64,000 bases of DNA from Capsaspora owczarzaki ATCC 30864 (GCF_000151315.2 NW_011887300.1:809310-873309); one strand, 5' to 3'. Shown: positions 33,005 to 45,068, counted from the stretch's first letter. The notes: generated by a model not told the origin, from the letters alone. Numbers and translations are program-made.

Positions 33005-35053
33005 TTACTGCTGAGGAGCGTGGGTCATGATAAAGTTCAGCAAGTCAATGCGGGTGACAATGCCGTACACAATCTTCTTGACCGACACATCCGTGCCATT
33101 CGAATCTGAGCAAAAAATAAAAAAAAAATGAGGGATCAGTCAATAGCCCCAAAAATCAACAAAATTCATCAATCGCATCCAAACTTACAGCAGCGCTGGG
33201 TGTTCACGACCAGAGCAAAGTGGTCGCGATCAAGGATGCGCGAAAGCTGAGACAGCTTGGTGGAAAGCGGGATTTGCTTGAACTGAGTGTACAGAACCTT
33301 CGAAACGGGATCGGTCGATCCGATGCGCTTGCTGACCAACTTGGCCATCAACGAGCCCTCAGTCACCATGCCGAGAATTTTGTTGTCAACGTCGACCACG
33401 GGAACTTGATCAAAGCCCTCGCTAATCCGAGCCACAAGTAGAGAACAGAATGAGCACACAAAAAGTTTCAACAGCTGAAAACACACTGTGTCTGAACTTA
33501 CCGCCTGAGAATGTCGACGGCGTCAGCGCACGTGACGGAAGGCAAAACGGTCAGCGGCGCAGACAGGTTGAGCTCGGCCACAGTCTTGTTGGACCACCAC
33601 TCGTCAGCCTTGGAAGGGGTCGGCTCGATAAAGTCGTGAGCAAGCATCCAGTCGTCGCTCAAGAACTTGGTCATGTAGTTGCGGACTGAATCGGGCAGAA
33701 TGACGACGCAGCGTTGGCCTTCCTTCAGCTCACGCGCGGCCTGGCAAGCAGCCCACATGGCCGTGCCGGACGAGCCACCTAGCGAGCACGTTCAAAACAA
33801 GAAACAACAAGGTCAGCTTGTGTGGTTCATTTTCAAGTTGTCGAACTGAGGGTTGTTTTTTGCTGTTGAAACAATGAGAGACTTACCGCAAAGCAACCCC
33901 TCCTCGCGAATGAGGCGACGCGACATCAGCAGCGAATCCTTGTCGTTGGACTTGATCCAGCTGTCGACAATGGCGCGGTCGAGCACGTTGGGGATAAAGT
34001 CGTAGCCAATGCCCTCAACCTGGTAGGTGGTGACGTCGGTCTTGTTGAGCTCTGCGGGCTCGGCAAGGATGGAGCCGTGGGGGTCGACGCCGACAATCTA
34101 AAGCAAGCAGAACAGACGTCGTCGCGTCAGAACACAAGAAGCAGACAGTCCAAATACTCCACTTGCAGTGCTTTCTTGGACCGAAAACAATGAAAAATGA
34201 AAGCAGTACCTTGCAGTCCGGGTTGCGCTCCTTGATCTTGCGGGCAATACCAGCAATCGTGCCGCCAGTGCCGGCGCCAGCGACGAGCATGTCGATCTTG
34301 CCGTCGCACTGCTGGAGAATCTCCTCGGCAGTTCCGTCGTAGTGAGCAATCGGGTTGTAAGGGTTCTTGTACTGATCGAGAATGTGCGAGCGGGGGATTT
34401 CGCGGTTGAGACGAGCGGCCACGCCAATGTGCGACTCGGGCGAGTCCCAAGCAGCCTCCGTCGGGGTGCGCACAATCTCGGCACCGAGGGCGCGAAGAAC
34501 GTCAACCTGCGGATTGGTTATTGGAGAAAAAAAAAAGGAGCATGGATGGCGGGAAGTTGGTGAGAGCGGGGAAAAAAACGAACACAATCGTTTACAGAGC
34601 GACGGCTTCCAGACTGTACTGTACCTTCTCCTGGCTCATCTTCTCGGGAAGGACAATGATGCAACGGTAGCCCTTGACTGCGGCAGCCAAAGCAAGACCA
34701 ATACCAGTGTTGCCAGAAGTGGGCTCGATGAGAGTGTCGCCCTTCTGGAGGCGGCCGCTGAGCTCAGCCTCCACAACCATGCGGTAGCCAATACGGTCCT
34801 TGACGGAGCCACCAGCGTTGAAGAACTCGCACTTGGCCACTGCAGCAAGGACAGATTGGCGGAAGGTGAGGAGGACGAGATTTTGATGAACAGTCCAAAT
34901 GCAATGATCGTTGTCATGGCTGGTCTGTCGCGTTTCTCTTGCTTACAGAGCTCGCACTTGAGACCGAGCGAGGCGCCAATCTTGTTGATGCGGACGAGGG
35001 GGGTGTTGCCAATGTGGCCCAGAACGTTGTCCAAGATCTTTGGCTCGGGTTGC
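33005..35053 (-). CDS. CBS: Cystathionine beta-synthase (first exon not resolved)
   Basis: Exons complement(33005-33105, 33189-33421, 33502-33778, 33887-34097, 34210-34506, 34625-34839, 34947-35053), all GT-AG and phase-consistent. CBS condenses serine and homocysteine to cystathionine with PLP in transsulfuration. Diagnostic segments are [29 protein letters not shown] (PLP lysine), [52 protein letters not shown] and [20 protein letters not shown]-terminal Bateman pair of CBS motifs follows ([20 protein letters not shown] and [15 protein letters not shown]), the region where S-adenosylmethionine activates the animal enzyme. The exon at 35053 starts in phase 2 after an in-frame stop, so at least one upstream exon is missing. 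A possible but weak candidate is ATG 35218 to 35178. The N-terminal haem-binding region can therefore not be judged. Confidence 0.95.
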
Positions 35054-35218
35054 CTTCAATCGATTCACGCAACGAGAACAACGAGTTAGTTTATTCGTTC
35101 ATTGATGCAGAGAGTACGACGAGAGAGATTCAGAGAGATAGAGTTCGAGTTAGAGCAAAGCAAAGCTTCTCAGAAACCTCCAGTATTTCAGGTTTTTTTT
35201 TTCTCTGTCAGTCAACAT

Positions 35219-36396
35219 CGAGGCATTTCGTCGGAGGCGAAAGTGCAAGAAAATCCACAAAAAACTCAACGATCTCGCTTTTTGTTTTTGGCCTCAAATC
35301 AAACATTCTCAGAAAACCCGAACAAAACCGCATCTTTTTGTTTTTTCCCTTCCTTTTTTTTTTTTTTTTTTTCAAAATTTGACTGAATCATGATTGGATT
35401 TTTCTTCCTTGTCCTTTTTTGCTGTTTTCCTCCTCTTCCCCGTTTGCTCTTCCCGTTTGCTGGCTTGTTCATCACTTTTGCTGCCACGACCACGACGCAA
35501 GTCATTCATCCGTAAAGCAGCACTACGCACTCGATTCCATCGTCTCGCTCTCTCTCTCGCTGTCCTCATCTTCCTCACCGTCGATTCGTCGCAAGTGACC
35601 GACCATTGAACAAAAGCAGGGGTTTCTCCGCTTTGATTGATGGCGCCATTTTCGTCCTGTCCTGTCCCGGCTGACTCTTCCATTGCATCACAAAATGCCG
35701 AGCCTCATTCTTCTATACTGTGCTGCTGTTCATGCGTGCGTGTGGCATTGCGGCGGTTTTTGTTTGGGGCGGAAGGCTTCAGTCACTGGAGCATGTGGTT
35801 CTCTCCAACTCACTCACTCTCACTCTCACTCTCACGTATCACTCGCTCACTCTCTCGCAGTGAAGCTGGCTATGCTTGGCTTTGCTTACAGGGGGACGTG
35901 GTGGTGCGGCGATGAGGTCAGCGGGGCGCCGGGCGTCCAGGTGCAGGTCACTGGTCCGTCCGTTGTGCGCTGCGCGTAGGCGAAGGGGCAAGTCGACATC
36001 TGAGATGATGCGTCAAACGAGTAAAACAAGAGTGGGGAGAGTGATAGTAATAGTAATAATAATGGAAAAGATTAATTTCATATTGGGAGCTATGTGGTGA
36101 TTCGATCTGAACTGTTCGGTGACCATCAGGCGTGGAAGCTGTATTTTACGAGATGCATGGCATGTTGATGCAAAGCAGGTATTGTCTAGGTATTTGCTTA
36201 CAAGCGGCATTGGCGCACATGATGCGAGGCTCTGTGGGAGCGGCGATGATAGCCACTGAATCATTCCGGGGATTGTACAACCTTCTCGTTTTTTGTTTTT
36301 CACAGACACACAACACCTCAGAAAGACAAACACTATCACGACAAACACACTTGAAAGCAGCAGAACACCTCGCAGACCAAACTCTGACACCGTAGT
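35219..36396. other. CBS upstream region, no firm gene
   Basis: About 1.2 kb between CBS and the small membrane-protein gene. It may hold CBS exon 1. A 103-codon minus-strand frame from ATG 35683 (MEESAGTGQDENG...) is very basic downstream and has no visible domain. CTCA-type short repeats lie near 35815-35860. Nothing else stands out. Confidence 0.4.
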
Positions 36397-37022
36397 TCAA
36401 GCAACTGCAACAACGACAGCGCCGTCAACGGATGCCGATTCCGCGGAGGTGTCTTTCGCAGGCTCGGTGGCAGTTTCGCTGCTGTCGGAGAACAGCAAAA
36501 GCGCAAGCGGCCATGTAAAAGCCGAGAGCAAGTACACTAACGCACCAAACACCGCGTACAAGACCGCCAAAACAAGGACCAACGAGAAGAAGATCAGCTT
36601 GAAGAGCGCCGCGCACGCGTCTGAAACATCCGCTGGGTCGTAGCGATCAGTGCCGACGTGCACTCCATTGCGGTAGGTCTGCACTTCGGTAACGGTGCGC
36701 GGGGATGAATGGGCCTCATTGGTGTCGATCGCCAGGCCGGCAGTGCACCACAATGGCATCGCGTGCTCGGCAAACGCCATGACAAACACAAGCAGCCACT
36801 GGAGTCCATGGAAGAGAAAGAACAAGAGCGGAGCCAGGACGCTAAACCTGAGCAGGACAAGTGGAAGGACGAGTTGGTCAGAACAAGGAAAGCATTGTCA
36901 ACATCAAGAGCACAACATTCGGGGGAAACACACCACGCTCCCATGCGCTTGGGCTTTTCCAGCTGAGTGGCGTGCAGCTTCATGATGTAGTTCACAAGGC
37001 GGGGATACTTTGACAGGCACAT
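36397..37022 (-). CDS. Small multi-pass membrane protein
   Basis: Exons complement(36397-36847, 36934-37022) join at a GT-AG intron (TG/G TTT) to 179 residues from ATG 37022. An amphipathic basic N-terminus (MCLSKYPRLVNYIMKLHATQ) is followed by a hydrophobic segment at about 31-55 (FSVLAPLLFFLFHGLQWLLV), a polar loop with a possible NG turn (YRNGVHVGTDRYDP), a hydrophobic pair at about 119-157 (LIFFSLVLVLAVLYAVFGAL) and a Glu/Ser-rich tail. I do not recognise the family. An AG-terminated tract just upstream of the ATG (ccccgcag near 37040) means additional 5' exons are possible. Confidence 0.6.
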
Positions 37023-37979
37023 TTTCCCTGAAATTGACTCTGCGGGGAGAACAACTGAAAGTCAGTTTTGGGCACATCTCCTCCGACCGATGCTCTCTTC
37101 GCCCGAGTCGTTTCTCAACACCCGCTGTGACAAGAATCTCACTTCAAGGTGCAGCTTTCCCGCATTCCCGCCTGAGATCAGCATAGGGATCTAGTTGTTT
37201 GTTGTTGTTTGCTGTTATGTTTGTTTTGCTGTCCGCAGTTAATTTGATTTCTTCCCACCGCTGAGAACGACCCAGAGCATGGGACATCACTCTACAGCAC
37301 GGTGCTTCACGTTGCTTCAAGTTGTGCCGGCTCGTGTCTTTGGCGGGGGAAGGAAAGGGGTAGTCTGATTTTCCAACCTGACAACCGACAACAATAACAA
37401 AAATTAAGCTCCATAACGAGTTTGTTTGACTTTGCTCTGTGTTTCCCTGCTTTATCTCAGGTTCAGCTGTCATGCTGACAGGATTGGCTTTGTTCGTATC
37501 GATCCTCAACAGCAGCAGACAATAGAAGGAAGGAAAGCAAACATCAGGAAGGGAAGGAACGAAACACTGAAAACTTCAGCAAGCCGTGTTTATGTTTTTA
37601 TGTTGACCTTTTCCGTCGCGGTTTTGCTCCACACTCTCGGCATCGCTCTCGCCGTTACTCTACGCATCATCCTCAACTTCAGTGCATGGTGCGAGCACCC
37701 ACAAGCAGAGTCAACCGCAACAGTTCATCAGCCTTTTGACGTACCTCGATGTAAACACTCAAAATAATCAAACAATCAAACAATCAAATAATGAAAAGAA
37801 TCAAATTATCAGATAAAAAGACTGCTTTGAACATCGTGCTCACTCGAATCTAAACACACTCGGAAATGGGCGACATCGAAACTCTTCAATGGTCTGTTCA
37901 AAGCACCGCTCAACACTCTGTACTCAATACAGAGAGCAGAAATACACCAATGAACACACCAACGATTTGCTCACTCGCT
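37023..37979. other. Spacer, possible 5' exons of the small membrane protein
   Basis: About 960 bp. A minus-strand frame starting near 37473 (MTAEPEIKQGNTE...) could be an upstream exon of the gene at 36397-37022, but no phase-consistent donor links them. The rest is AT-rich with no coding pattern. Confidence 0.35.
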
Positions 37980-39083
37980 CTACACATATCGCTCGCCTTG
38001 CTGGAAAGCAACGGGGGTGTTGTTGGCCTTGGCAACAAACGCGTCGAGTTGCTTTTGAAGCCGAAGCGCTTTTTCGGGCTGCCCTCGCTCCTGGAGATCC
38101 TGAATACGCCAGTGAACATACGAAGGCAGGCGAATCATCTCCTGCACAATGGGCAACTCCAGTTGCGCCTTCAGTTTGAGATTGTCGCGCGACAATTTGC
38201 CAGCGGCCCAAGTCACCTTGTACGAGCCTTTCAGCCAGCGCCAGTAGTCCTCTCGATTAAAGTCGACCGAGCTGGCCATGGAGAGACGCAAGTAGTCCAT
38301 GAGCGGGATCCAGCCCTCGTCGTTCGGATTTGGGTTGCGTGCTTGGTCGAGCGCGTGCCGATCCCAGTACACGTACTCGCACGAAGCGTCTTCGTCAGCT
38401 TGGAGTGGCCACCAGTTGTCGGGCTTGTCAATATGGACGCCGCGCAGTAGGAATCGCTGGAAGAGCAGATCGGCAAACTGGTATTGCCAAAGCACTTCTG
38501 TCGTGTGCTTGAAAAAGTACTCCAACAACGACAGTCGAACGCAATACTGAAAGTACTCTTGGCCACTGCCCCGCTTGACGAGCTTGTTTCCGTGAACATT
38601 CTGAGCCTTGATTAGCAGGGTCTGCTCGGGTGACCTTGGCAGCGGGGCGTTGAGCGGCGGTCCATTGATGCAGACGAACGGGACTGCGTCGTCCGCGTGC
38701 TGGTCGTTCTCTGGCGCTCTGATGAGCTGTCCAAAGACAGACGTGCGATGGATGGCGAACGTGTCGTCGTCGTCGGTGAAGCAGACCCATGCGTCGGCGT
38801 GCGAGCGCCCACTGAAGCGCTCAATGTACTTGCTGGTGAGCCACTGCAGGTGCTCAAACTGCTTGTACGGCGAGCGGCGGATGAATGCATTCAATCCGGG
38901 TCCTCGGTTGGTGAGCAGCGTCTTGACCTTGTCTTTGAGGGCGTCGTTGGCGCAGCTCACTGAAATCCACAACTCAACAGGGAGGAACTGGGCAGCCCAG
39001 CTGTTGAGCATCTGCTCCATCATGTCCAGGCGCGCCTCATCGCTCACATGCGAGGCGCAGAACATGACCAGCGACAGAGGCAT
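37980..39083 (-). CDS. Glycosyltransferase-like protein with DXD-type motif
   Basis: A single exon of 367 residues from ATG 39083; the frame is open further upstream, but that reads as a hydrophobic 5' UTR translation. It begins PLSLVMFCASHVSDEARL, a typical Rossmann-like start of family-A nucleotide-sugar transferases. An acidic FTDDDDTFAIHR motif sits at about 100-110, where the metal/UDP-binding DXD would lie. It then has INGPPLNAPL, GQEYFQYCVRLSLLEYFF and a tail rich in W/Y and charged helices. No signal peptide or membrane anchor is present with this start, so it would be cytosolic unless the upstream frame is used. The family is not identified; the glycosyltransferase assignment rests on the acidic motif and fold pattern. 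Confidence 0.7.
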   Translation of the reverse strand: MPLSLVMFCASHVSDEARLDMMEQMLNSWAAQFLPVELWISVSCANDALKDKVKTLLTNRGPGLNAFIRRSPYKQFEHLQWLTSKYIERFSGRSHADAWVCFTDDDDTFAIHRTSVFGQLIRAPENDQHADDAVPFVCINGPPLNAPLPRSPEQTLLIKAQNVHGNKLVKRGSGQEYFQYCVRLSLLEYFFKHTTEVLWQYQFADLLFQRFLLRGVHIDKPDNWWPLQADEDASCEYVYWDRHALDQARNPNPNDEGWIPLMDYLRLSMASSVDFNREDYWRWLKGSYKVTWAAGKLSRDNLKLKAQLELPIVQEMIRLPSYVHWRIQDLQERGQPEKALRLQKQLDAFVAKANNTPVAFQQGERYV

Positions 39084-39355
39084 GGTTCGAAAGTGTTTGG
39101 TTGGTTGTACAGTAGGTTTGGCGGGCGGGTTGAGCGAGCTGGAACGTGCAGAAACTAGGCTGCTCAGAATATGAGAACGGAGGATTTTGAGAAAACAAAA
39201 CAAGACTGACGTTCAAAACAACCATACAATTCATGAACAACTCACGACAGGTACAAGCACCAAGATTCGCGTGAATCAATCGATGAGGAATCTCGCTTTG
39301 ATTCTGTGTTTGTTCAAACGTTCCGCTGATCACTCTGCGTGCCCAGTCATTTTTC

Positions 39356-39474
39356 AGTTACGGCCATATCTGGTGGAATGCACCGCATCCCGTTCCGCTC
39401 TGCGAAGTTAAACCACCATGAGAGTAGTTAGTACTGCGGTGGGAGACCACGCGGGAATACTGCTTGTTGTAACT
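39356..39474 (+). rRNA. 5S ribosomal RNA
   Basis: 119 nt. Conserved features are present in order: ACGGCCATA near the 5' end, the GAAGTTAAACC box-A region, GTTAGTACTGCGGTGGGAGACCAC (box C) and GGGAATACTG. The termini AGTTAC and GTAACT pair as helix I. The T-run in cttctttttt at about 39475-39485 is a Pol III terminator. A solitary copy, not next to the large rDNA and not in a visible tandem array. Confidence 0.95.
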
Positions 39475-40023
39475 CTTCTTTTTTGTTTTTCGTTGTTCTG
39501 GTCTCAGATTCTTTGCGTTTACTTTCGGTGCTAGGGTTTTTTTTTTGCTTTTTTGGAAGGTTCGTGCTCGTGTAAGAATCTTGACCTTTCTATCCGGAAC
39601 CGGTTTGGATGTTTCGTGTCTTTTTTTTTGGAGGACGGCAATTCGGGGAGAAAATGATCGTTGCAGAATTCATTCATGACAATGCTGTTCAAAACCTGCC
39701 TCGGAACTTGTTCCAATCGATTGACGACTTTGACATGACGATCCGAGATTGGAAGCGAGCGCGCACAGCCACGCTCCGCTGTTGTTTGGCATTGAGCATT
39801 TGGCGTCAGGTGAGCCCATTTCGCTCGATGAAACCGAGCAACCCCGTTCGATCTCACAACAGAATGTTACCCGCCATCCCTCCCGTTCCCATTCCAATCG
39901 CCGAATCACACAGAGGCCAACAGGATCGAGTTTGAACGAAAAAAAGGGCATCGGTTGACAAGTCGTTGAATCAAAGCAAATCACCACAAAAAGCACAAAA
40001 AGTCAAACGCCAAACAAACACGT
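39475..40023. other. Spacer between 5S rRNA and the ROCO gene 3' end
   Basis: About 550 bp. Overlapping frames on both strands near 39531-39996 have no domain content. It probably includes the ROCO gene 3' UTR. Confidence 0.45.
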
Positions 40024-43000
40024 TCACGGAACAAACGTCTGGTTGAAAGAACCCGGCACGAACGCGGTCGGGATGACACGACAAACCATGCACTTGTCCT
40101 GACGTCGAATCATTTCTTGAGCGCACGCCACGCAAACACATGCGTGGCAGCAAGGCATCAACTTGGCTGTCGTCGGAGCGTTGTAACATAGCATGCATTC
40201 GCGATCGCTGTTCGAGCTCATTTTCGATCCGCTGCAGGAGTCAAGCTGCGGCTCCATTCTAGAGCTCGCGAGATCCGAATTTAGATTAGGTTGCGACTGC
40301 TCCTTGATGCTACTGTCATGATGCTCCATCCTGGGATTGTGCGGCATTGCAGCATGAGCATGTGCGTTGCCCTGATCGACATATTGACCCGTTGTGGTCA
40401 GCATCTCGCCAAAGGTTGGTCGGTCCACTCGATCGGGCTTGAGGCAAGCAATAGCAAGATGCGCGAATGAGGTGGCAGCGAGTTTGTCTGGAGCACCCCA
40501 CACGATTGACGCATCCAACTCGGAATCGAGCCGACCTTGCTGTTTAAGCGCACGTTTCACTGAGCTAACAAGTGCACTACCAGGCTGCTTTCCAGTCAGC
40601 AACTCGAGCAAAATCATGCCGTACGAGTACACATCTGTTTTGATGGAGATCTGGCCTCTCTGAAAATATTCAGGACGATGTATTGCGGGGTTCCTCGAAT
40701 CGTCTGCGTCTGGAGGTAGCTTTGTGCAACCGTCTGAGCGGGTACAGAGCGCGTAAGTCCAAAATCGGCGACCTTGGCGTGAAACTCAGCATCCAGCAAA
40801 ACATTGTCAGTCTTGAGATCCAGGTGGAACAGCGGCTGCCGTGGAATGGCAGTCTGAACAAAGTTCATAGCGCTTGCGATCTCGGTTGCGATTCTCTGGC
40901 GTTGTGGCCAAGTCAGAGCGGGCGTGCCGTTCGTGCAATCCAGACGATCACGGACTGAACCATTTGCCATCAGCTCGCACACCAGGCAGTAGTTGTTGCC
41001 TTCTAGAGCATAGCACATGATAGTCACAATGTTGCAATGGCGAAAACGAGAGAGGGATTCGAGCTCGGCCTTGAATTGTGCCACACCTTGCATTGAATTC
41101 GCCGCCAACCGCTTGACAGCAACGTGTGCACCACCCCAGGTGCCAGAGTAGACACTGCCAAAGCCGCCGCCCCCGATGCGCCGTGATTCGGCAAAGTTGC
41201 CAGTGGCTTGAGAAAGCTCTTGCATACCAACTCGAGGAATAGTAGTGGAAATTCCAGATTGCTGTGTACTTGGATTTGCAAAATCTCGATGCTGGGTTTG
41301 TCCATCGATGATAGGCTGCAATGCTGGCGCCAGCAATGGTCGCTGTTCGGATGCAACCAGTGGTGCGGCAGGCGATGCAGCTTCCGTCGCAGCTCTTTCA
41401 AGCTCGCTAGATGGTGGTTGCCGCTCGAGTTCCTGTAGCGCCTTGATATCCTCCGGTGTGGGTTGCGAAACAGCGTTCAAGCGACGCTGCAAAAGCGAGC
41501 TGAGAACAGGAAGCCATTCCTCCTTGCGGAAAGTGGCGAGCGTGTGCGAACAAGATAAGTTTTTCATCTTGTCAATCACCGCGTCTCGAACTTGAGGTCG
41601 GAGCAGCCACCTGCACGGTTTGTCATGAGGCACCTGCATGGGACAGCGCAGGTAGGTTTCCCACGAGATTCCAGGATACCAATCCGAGCTGAGCTTGTCC
41701 AATATCTCAATCAGGGTTGGCAGCAACTCCTCTGGATGTTGCCCTCGCACGGTAAACTCGAGGCGCACATTGGAAGCGTTGCGATGAACACGCAGTAGTG
41801 CTCGAGGGCCGCCGTAATTGACCAGAACAGCATCTTTCCACGCCATCAAATTGAATTTCCGCTCGTGAAAGCGCACAAGCAGCCTCGAGAAAAATCCTTC
41901 CAGCAAAAACTTGGTCTCCATCACAATGGCAACTTCATGCTCGCCCGCTGCAGGGTTCGATGACCATCTACTAGAGTCAAACTCGTAAGCTGGCAGGTAC
42001 GAAGGGATAACATAGCAAGTGCCGGCGCTTGAAGCAGAATCGGTTCCAAGGAGATCGGCATCGCTCATCTTGTACAAAAGCTCGTATCGCTGAAGGAGCA
42101 GCACAAACTGATCACAAATCGCAGAATCGATGCCCTTCCAAGCGTTTCGAAGCAGGTTCTTGCGAGTCACGATACCATCCTTGACCCATCGATCTTTAGG
42201 CTTCTGGGTAATAACTCCAGTCAGGACTGTTTTCGTGAACCATTGAGGGTTCAAGATGACTATATCGTCCAACGAAGCGAGGAGAGTAGCAGGTTGCAGC
42301 GCGGGAACATTGAGCGTGTCTTGGGTGGCTGAATCGGCGAGACGGTGGAAAACGACCCAGCCTTGAAAACGCAAGAGCTCCATGAATGCATCGATGGCTC
42401 GCCCGCTGAGACGCAGTGACTGGCCAAGCTCGACAATTTCATGCCATCGACAGAGAGGCGGTTTGTTTTGGGCGACCAACTGATCGGCTCGCTTTCGGAG
42501 CAAGTCTCTGAACTGAAGGTACCGGCCATCCACCAGTTGGGTGTAAAACGGCATCTTTTGTCCGGCTTGAAACAATGCATTCTTGAGTTCCGGCATGCTC
42601 GGGGCCCCCGTAGAGTTCCGCGCGTTAATGTAGACGGTCGAACGCACGTTAAACGAAACACTTGATTTTTTCAGGGTGCTGAGCAGATTGGCAAGATTTT
42701 GTTTTTGCTCTTGCTGCCGCTCCGAAGCGTATGACGGATCATCAATGTGGGTTCCAACAAGAATGATATCGGCGTTTGGAACGCAAGCGTGCAAGCTGCG
42801 TAGCCAGAAGGCAAGACGCGAATTGAGTGACAAGTCTTCACGCACGTCAAACAAGACCAGGTAGACCGTTCGTTCACGAAGAAAGAACTGGTGCGAAACC
42901 AGATAGACTTCTTGACCAGCGAAATCCCAAATGATCAAAATCATGGATTCGTCTTTCTCACGCAGAATGACTGTCGAAATGTCAATACCATCGGTGGAAT

Positions 43001-44098
43001 TGGCAATGCTGAACATATTGGAAAACGCCTGTCGCACGTATCCGTCGGCGATTCCCCTAACAAGCGAGGTCTTGGAAAAGTGAGGCTAAAATGGAGTCGT
43101 TGACGAACAAACACGGACCAAGCCAAAAAACTTACAATCGCAAGGTTGGATGGATACTGTGGCGCAGTACCATCTCCTCCACATGACCGATCTGATTGTA
43201 CGCCAAACTACCGATTGATCTGTGAGTAATGCTACGGTTGGGCATTTAACTTTGAAAATGCTTACTTGAGATTTTGCAAGGTCGTATTCTTCTGAAGTGC
43301 TTCCGAGATGGAAAGTGCCCCAGCGGCTCCGATCTGATTCGATTCCAGACTAATGATTGCCCAGTGAGTAATGCTATTGCTGGGCATTCAACATTGAAGC
43401 GCTTACCGGAGATTTTGCAGAGACTTATTCTGTCGGAGTGCTTCCGAAATGGAAAGAGCGCCAGCGTCACCAACACTGTTCCAGCTCAAACTGTCGAGGC
43501 ATTGAGTGAAAGAACCAGTCGATGAATCTGGCTGATCAATCGACTTACTCGAGCTGGATGAGCGCCGTGTTCACCTTGAGTGCTTCAGCAATTGCTTGCG
43601 CTCCGACCTCGCCAATCTCAATGTTGTGCAGGCTGTCAAGCTACTGTCAGTGCCACGGTTCGGCAGCTTAAATCGATCATTCGATCTCATCATCACTGGC
43701 AGTCAACTTACTCGAACTGGGTGAGCGTCGTGTTCATCTTTAGTGCTTCAGCGATTGCTTGCGCTCCAACATCACCAATTTGATTGCGCTGCAGGCTATC
43801 AACCCGACGTGAGCATCACGATTCGGCAGCCCGAATCGGTCACGATCTCATTCATCACGGCCAGTCAACTTACGTGAGCTGGGTGAGCGTAGTGTTCACC
43901 TTGAGTGCTTCAGCGATTGCCTGCGCTTCAACATCACCAATGTGATGGTAACGGAAACTGATGCCCCATGTCAGTGTCATAATTCAGCACTTTCGTCATT
44001 TTGTCTTTGCTTTCTTACCTAAGCTCACCACTCGCATTCTTGACTTTCTCATACAACTCGCGCTGTTCTGGCGTCATCGCTTCGTAAGACAGCGACAT
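40024..44098 (-). CDS. LRR gene B: LRR-ROC-COR-kinase-RING (ROCO family)
   Basis: Exon 1 (44019-44098) encodes MSLSYEAMTPEQRELYEKVK. LRR exons are 43874-43957, 43712-43795, 43549-43632, 43407-43490 and 43266-43349 (each 84 bp) and 43136-43207 (72 bp). A long last exon runs 43085-40024. It carries a ROC GTPase (SKTSLVRG, G3 IIWDFAGQEVY, G4 VGTHIDD), a COR region, a TKL/IRAK-like kinase (RIGGGGFGSVYSG, VAVKRL, HLDLKTDNVLL, ADFGL, GTPQY) and a C-terminal RING-type finger (CMLC, CCHACVC, CMVCR). ROCO proteins are GTP-regulated kinases; a terminal RING would add E3 activity. Two problems stand out. The LRR-to-ROC splice does not keep frame and leaves no glycine-rich Walker A. The kinase shifts frame by one base near 40676, between GTPQY and PEYFQRGQ. 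It is either decayed, mis-sequenced or spliced in a way I could not see. Confidence 0.85.
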
Positions 44099-45068
44099 GG
44101 CAAACCTGAACACAGAAATCACAGCGAGTGAGTGGAAATCGCTCCTTGTTGTCTTTGCTCCATTTGCTCACCCCTTCCACTTCGTCCAGCTCCAATCACG
44201 ACCCTAGTTGCTTGCTTGGCATAAGTGCACAGCTCTTCGAGGTCGCTTTGACAACCTGTCAAACATTTCCCCAAGTCTTTCATCTTATCTTTTGGATTGA
44301 TGATTCTCTGAGCCGCTGCGAGCTCACCAGTCTCGGGCCTCTGCAGCACTGTGCACCCTTGCAGACTACTTGCTTCTCATCCCAACATCCGAAGCCATCG
44401 CTTCGTGCCCGAGGACAAGCTCAGGCAGTGTGATCGCAGTCATCTGCTCTTTGGCTGTGTGAAGCCGCTCGCTCGCTTCGCATGTCGCTCACACTCCGCG
44501 TGTCGTCTTCTGCTTCACAGCCGGACAGTCCCCCCGTACAGTCGTGTGTTTGGTGGAACGACAGCCCAATGGCAGCCTCCCAGCAGCGAGTCCGAATGGA
44601 AGCAGAGCTGACCTTCACACTGAGATTTTTGGTTTTTGTGAGCAAAATCAAACCTTCGTCAATAACGCAGAAACAAAGAGTGCACAAGTTTATTGAACAG
44701 AATTGGGTTGTTGGGTTTATACTTTGCTTTCGTCGATCTCCGAAAAAAGCCGAGATGGAAAGGAGCTGCTGTTTCGGACCGACCAGCATCGACAGAATCA
44801 ACCACAGAGACCGCCCAGCCTCTGGCTCTCTTCATATTCTTGTTCAACATAATTAAGATAGATAGTGTGCTAAAATTCAGGGCGGTCGGAGCACTTTGAA
44901 AGTTTGTGACATTGCGTCGATTTCAAGTCTTCCAGTTGGCGATGTGTGCAATGCATCTTGTTTTTTTCCGTTTGGCGATGTGTGTTTGAAAGTTTGATTT
45001 TTTTCGTTTTAGTTCCATGAACATTGCTACATTGCTACACTGCAACACGCGCATCCAGCTCCGCTCGC
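44099..45068. other. Spacer between LRR gene B and the oxidoreductase
   Basis: About 970 bp with the ROCO gene's 5' flank and the oxidoreductase's 3' flank. Medium-length frames (e.g. 44482-44856 and 44421-44801) overlap on opposite strands and show no domains or splice logic. Confidence 0.4.

Noticed and set aside
35178-35218. Candidate CBS first exon (MLTDREKK...)
   Set aside because: The phase fits, but the donor gtttct is weak and the peptide has no similarity to CBS N-termini; left unresolved.
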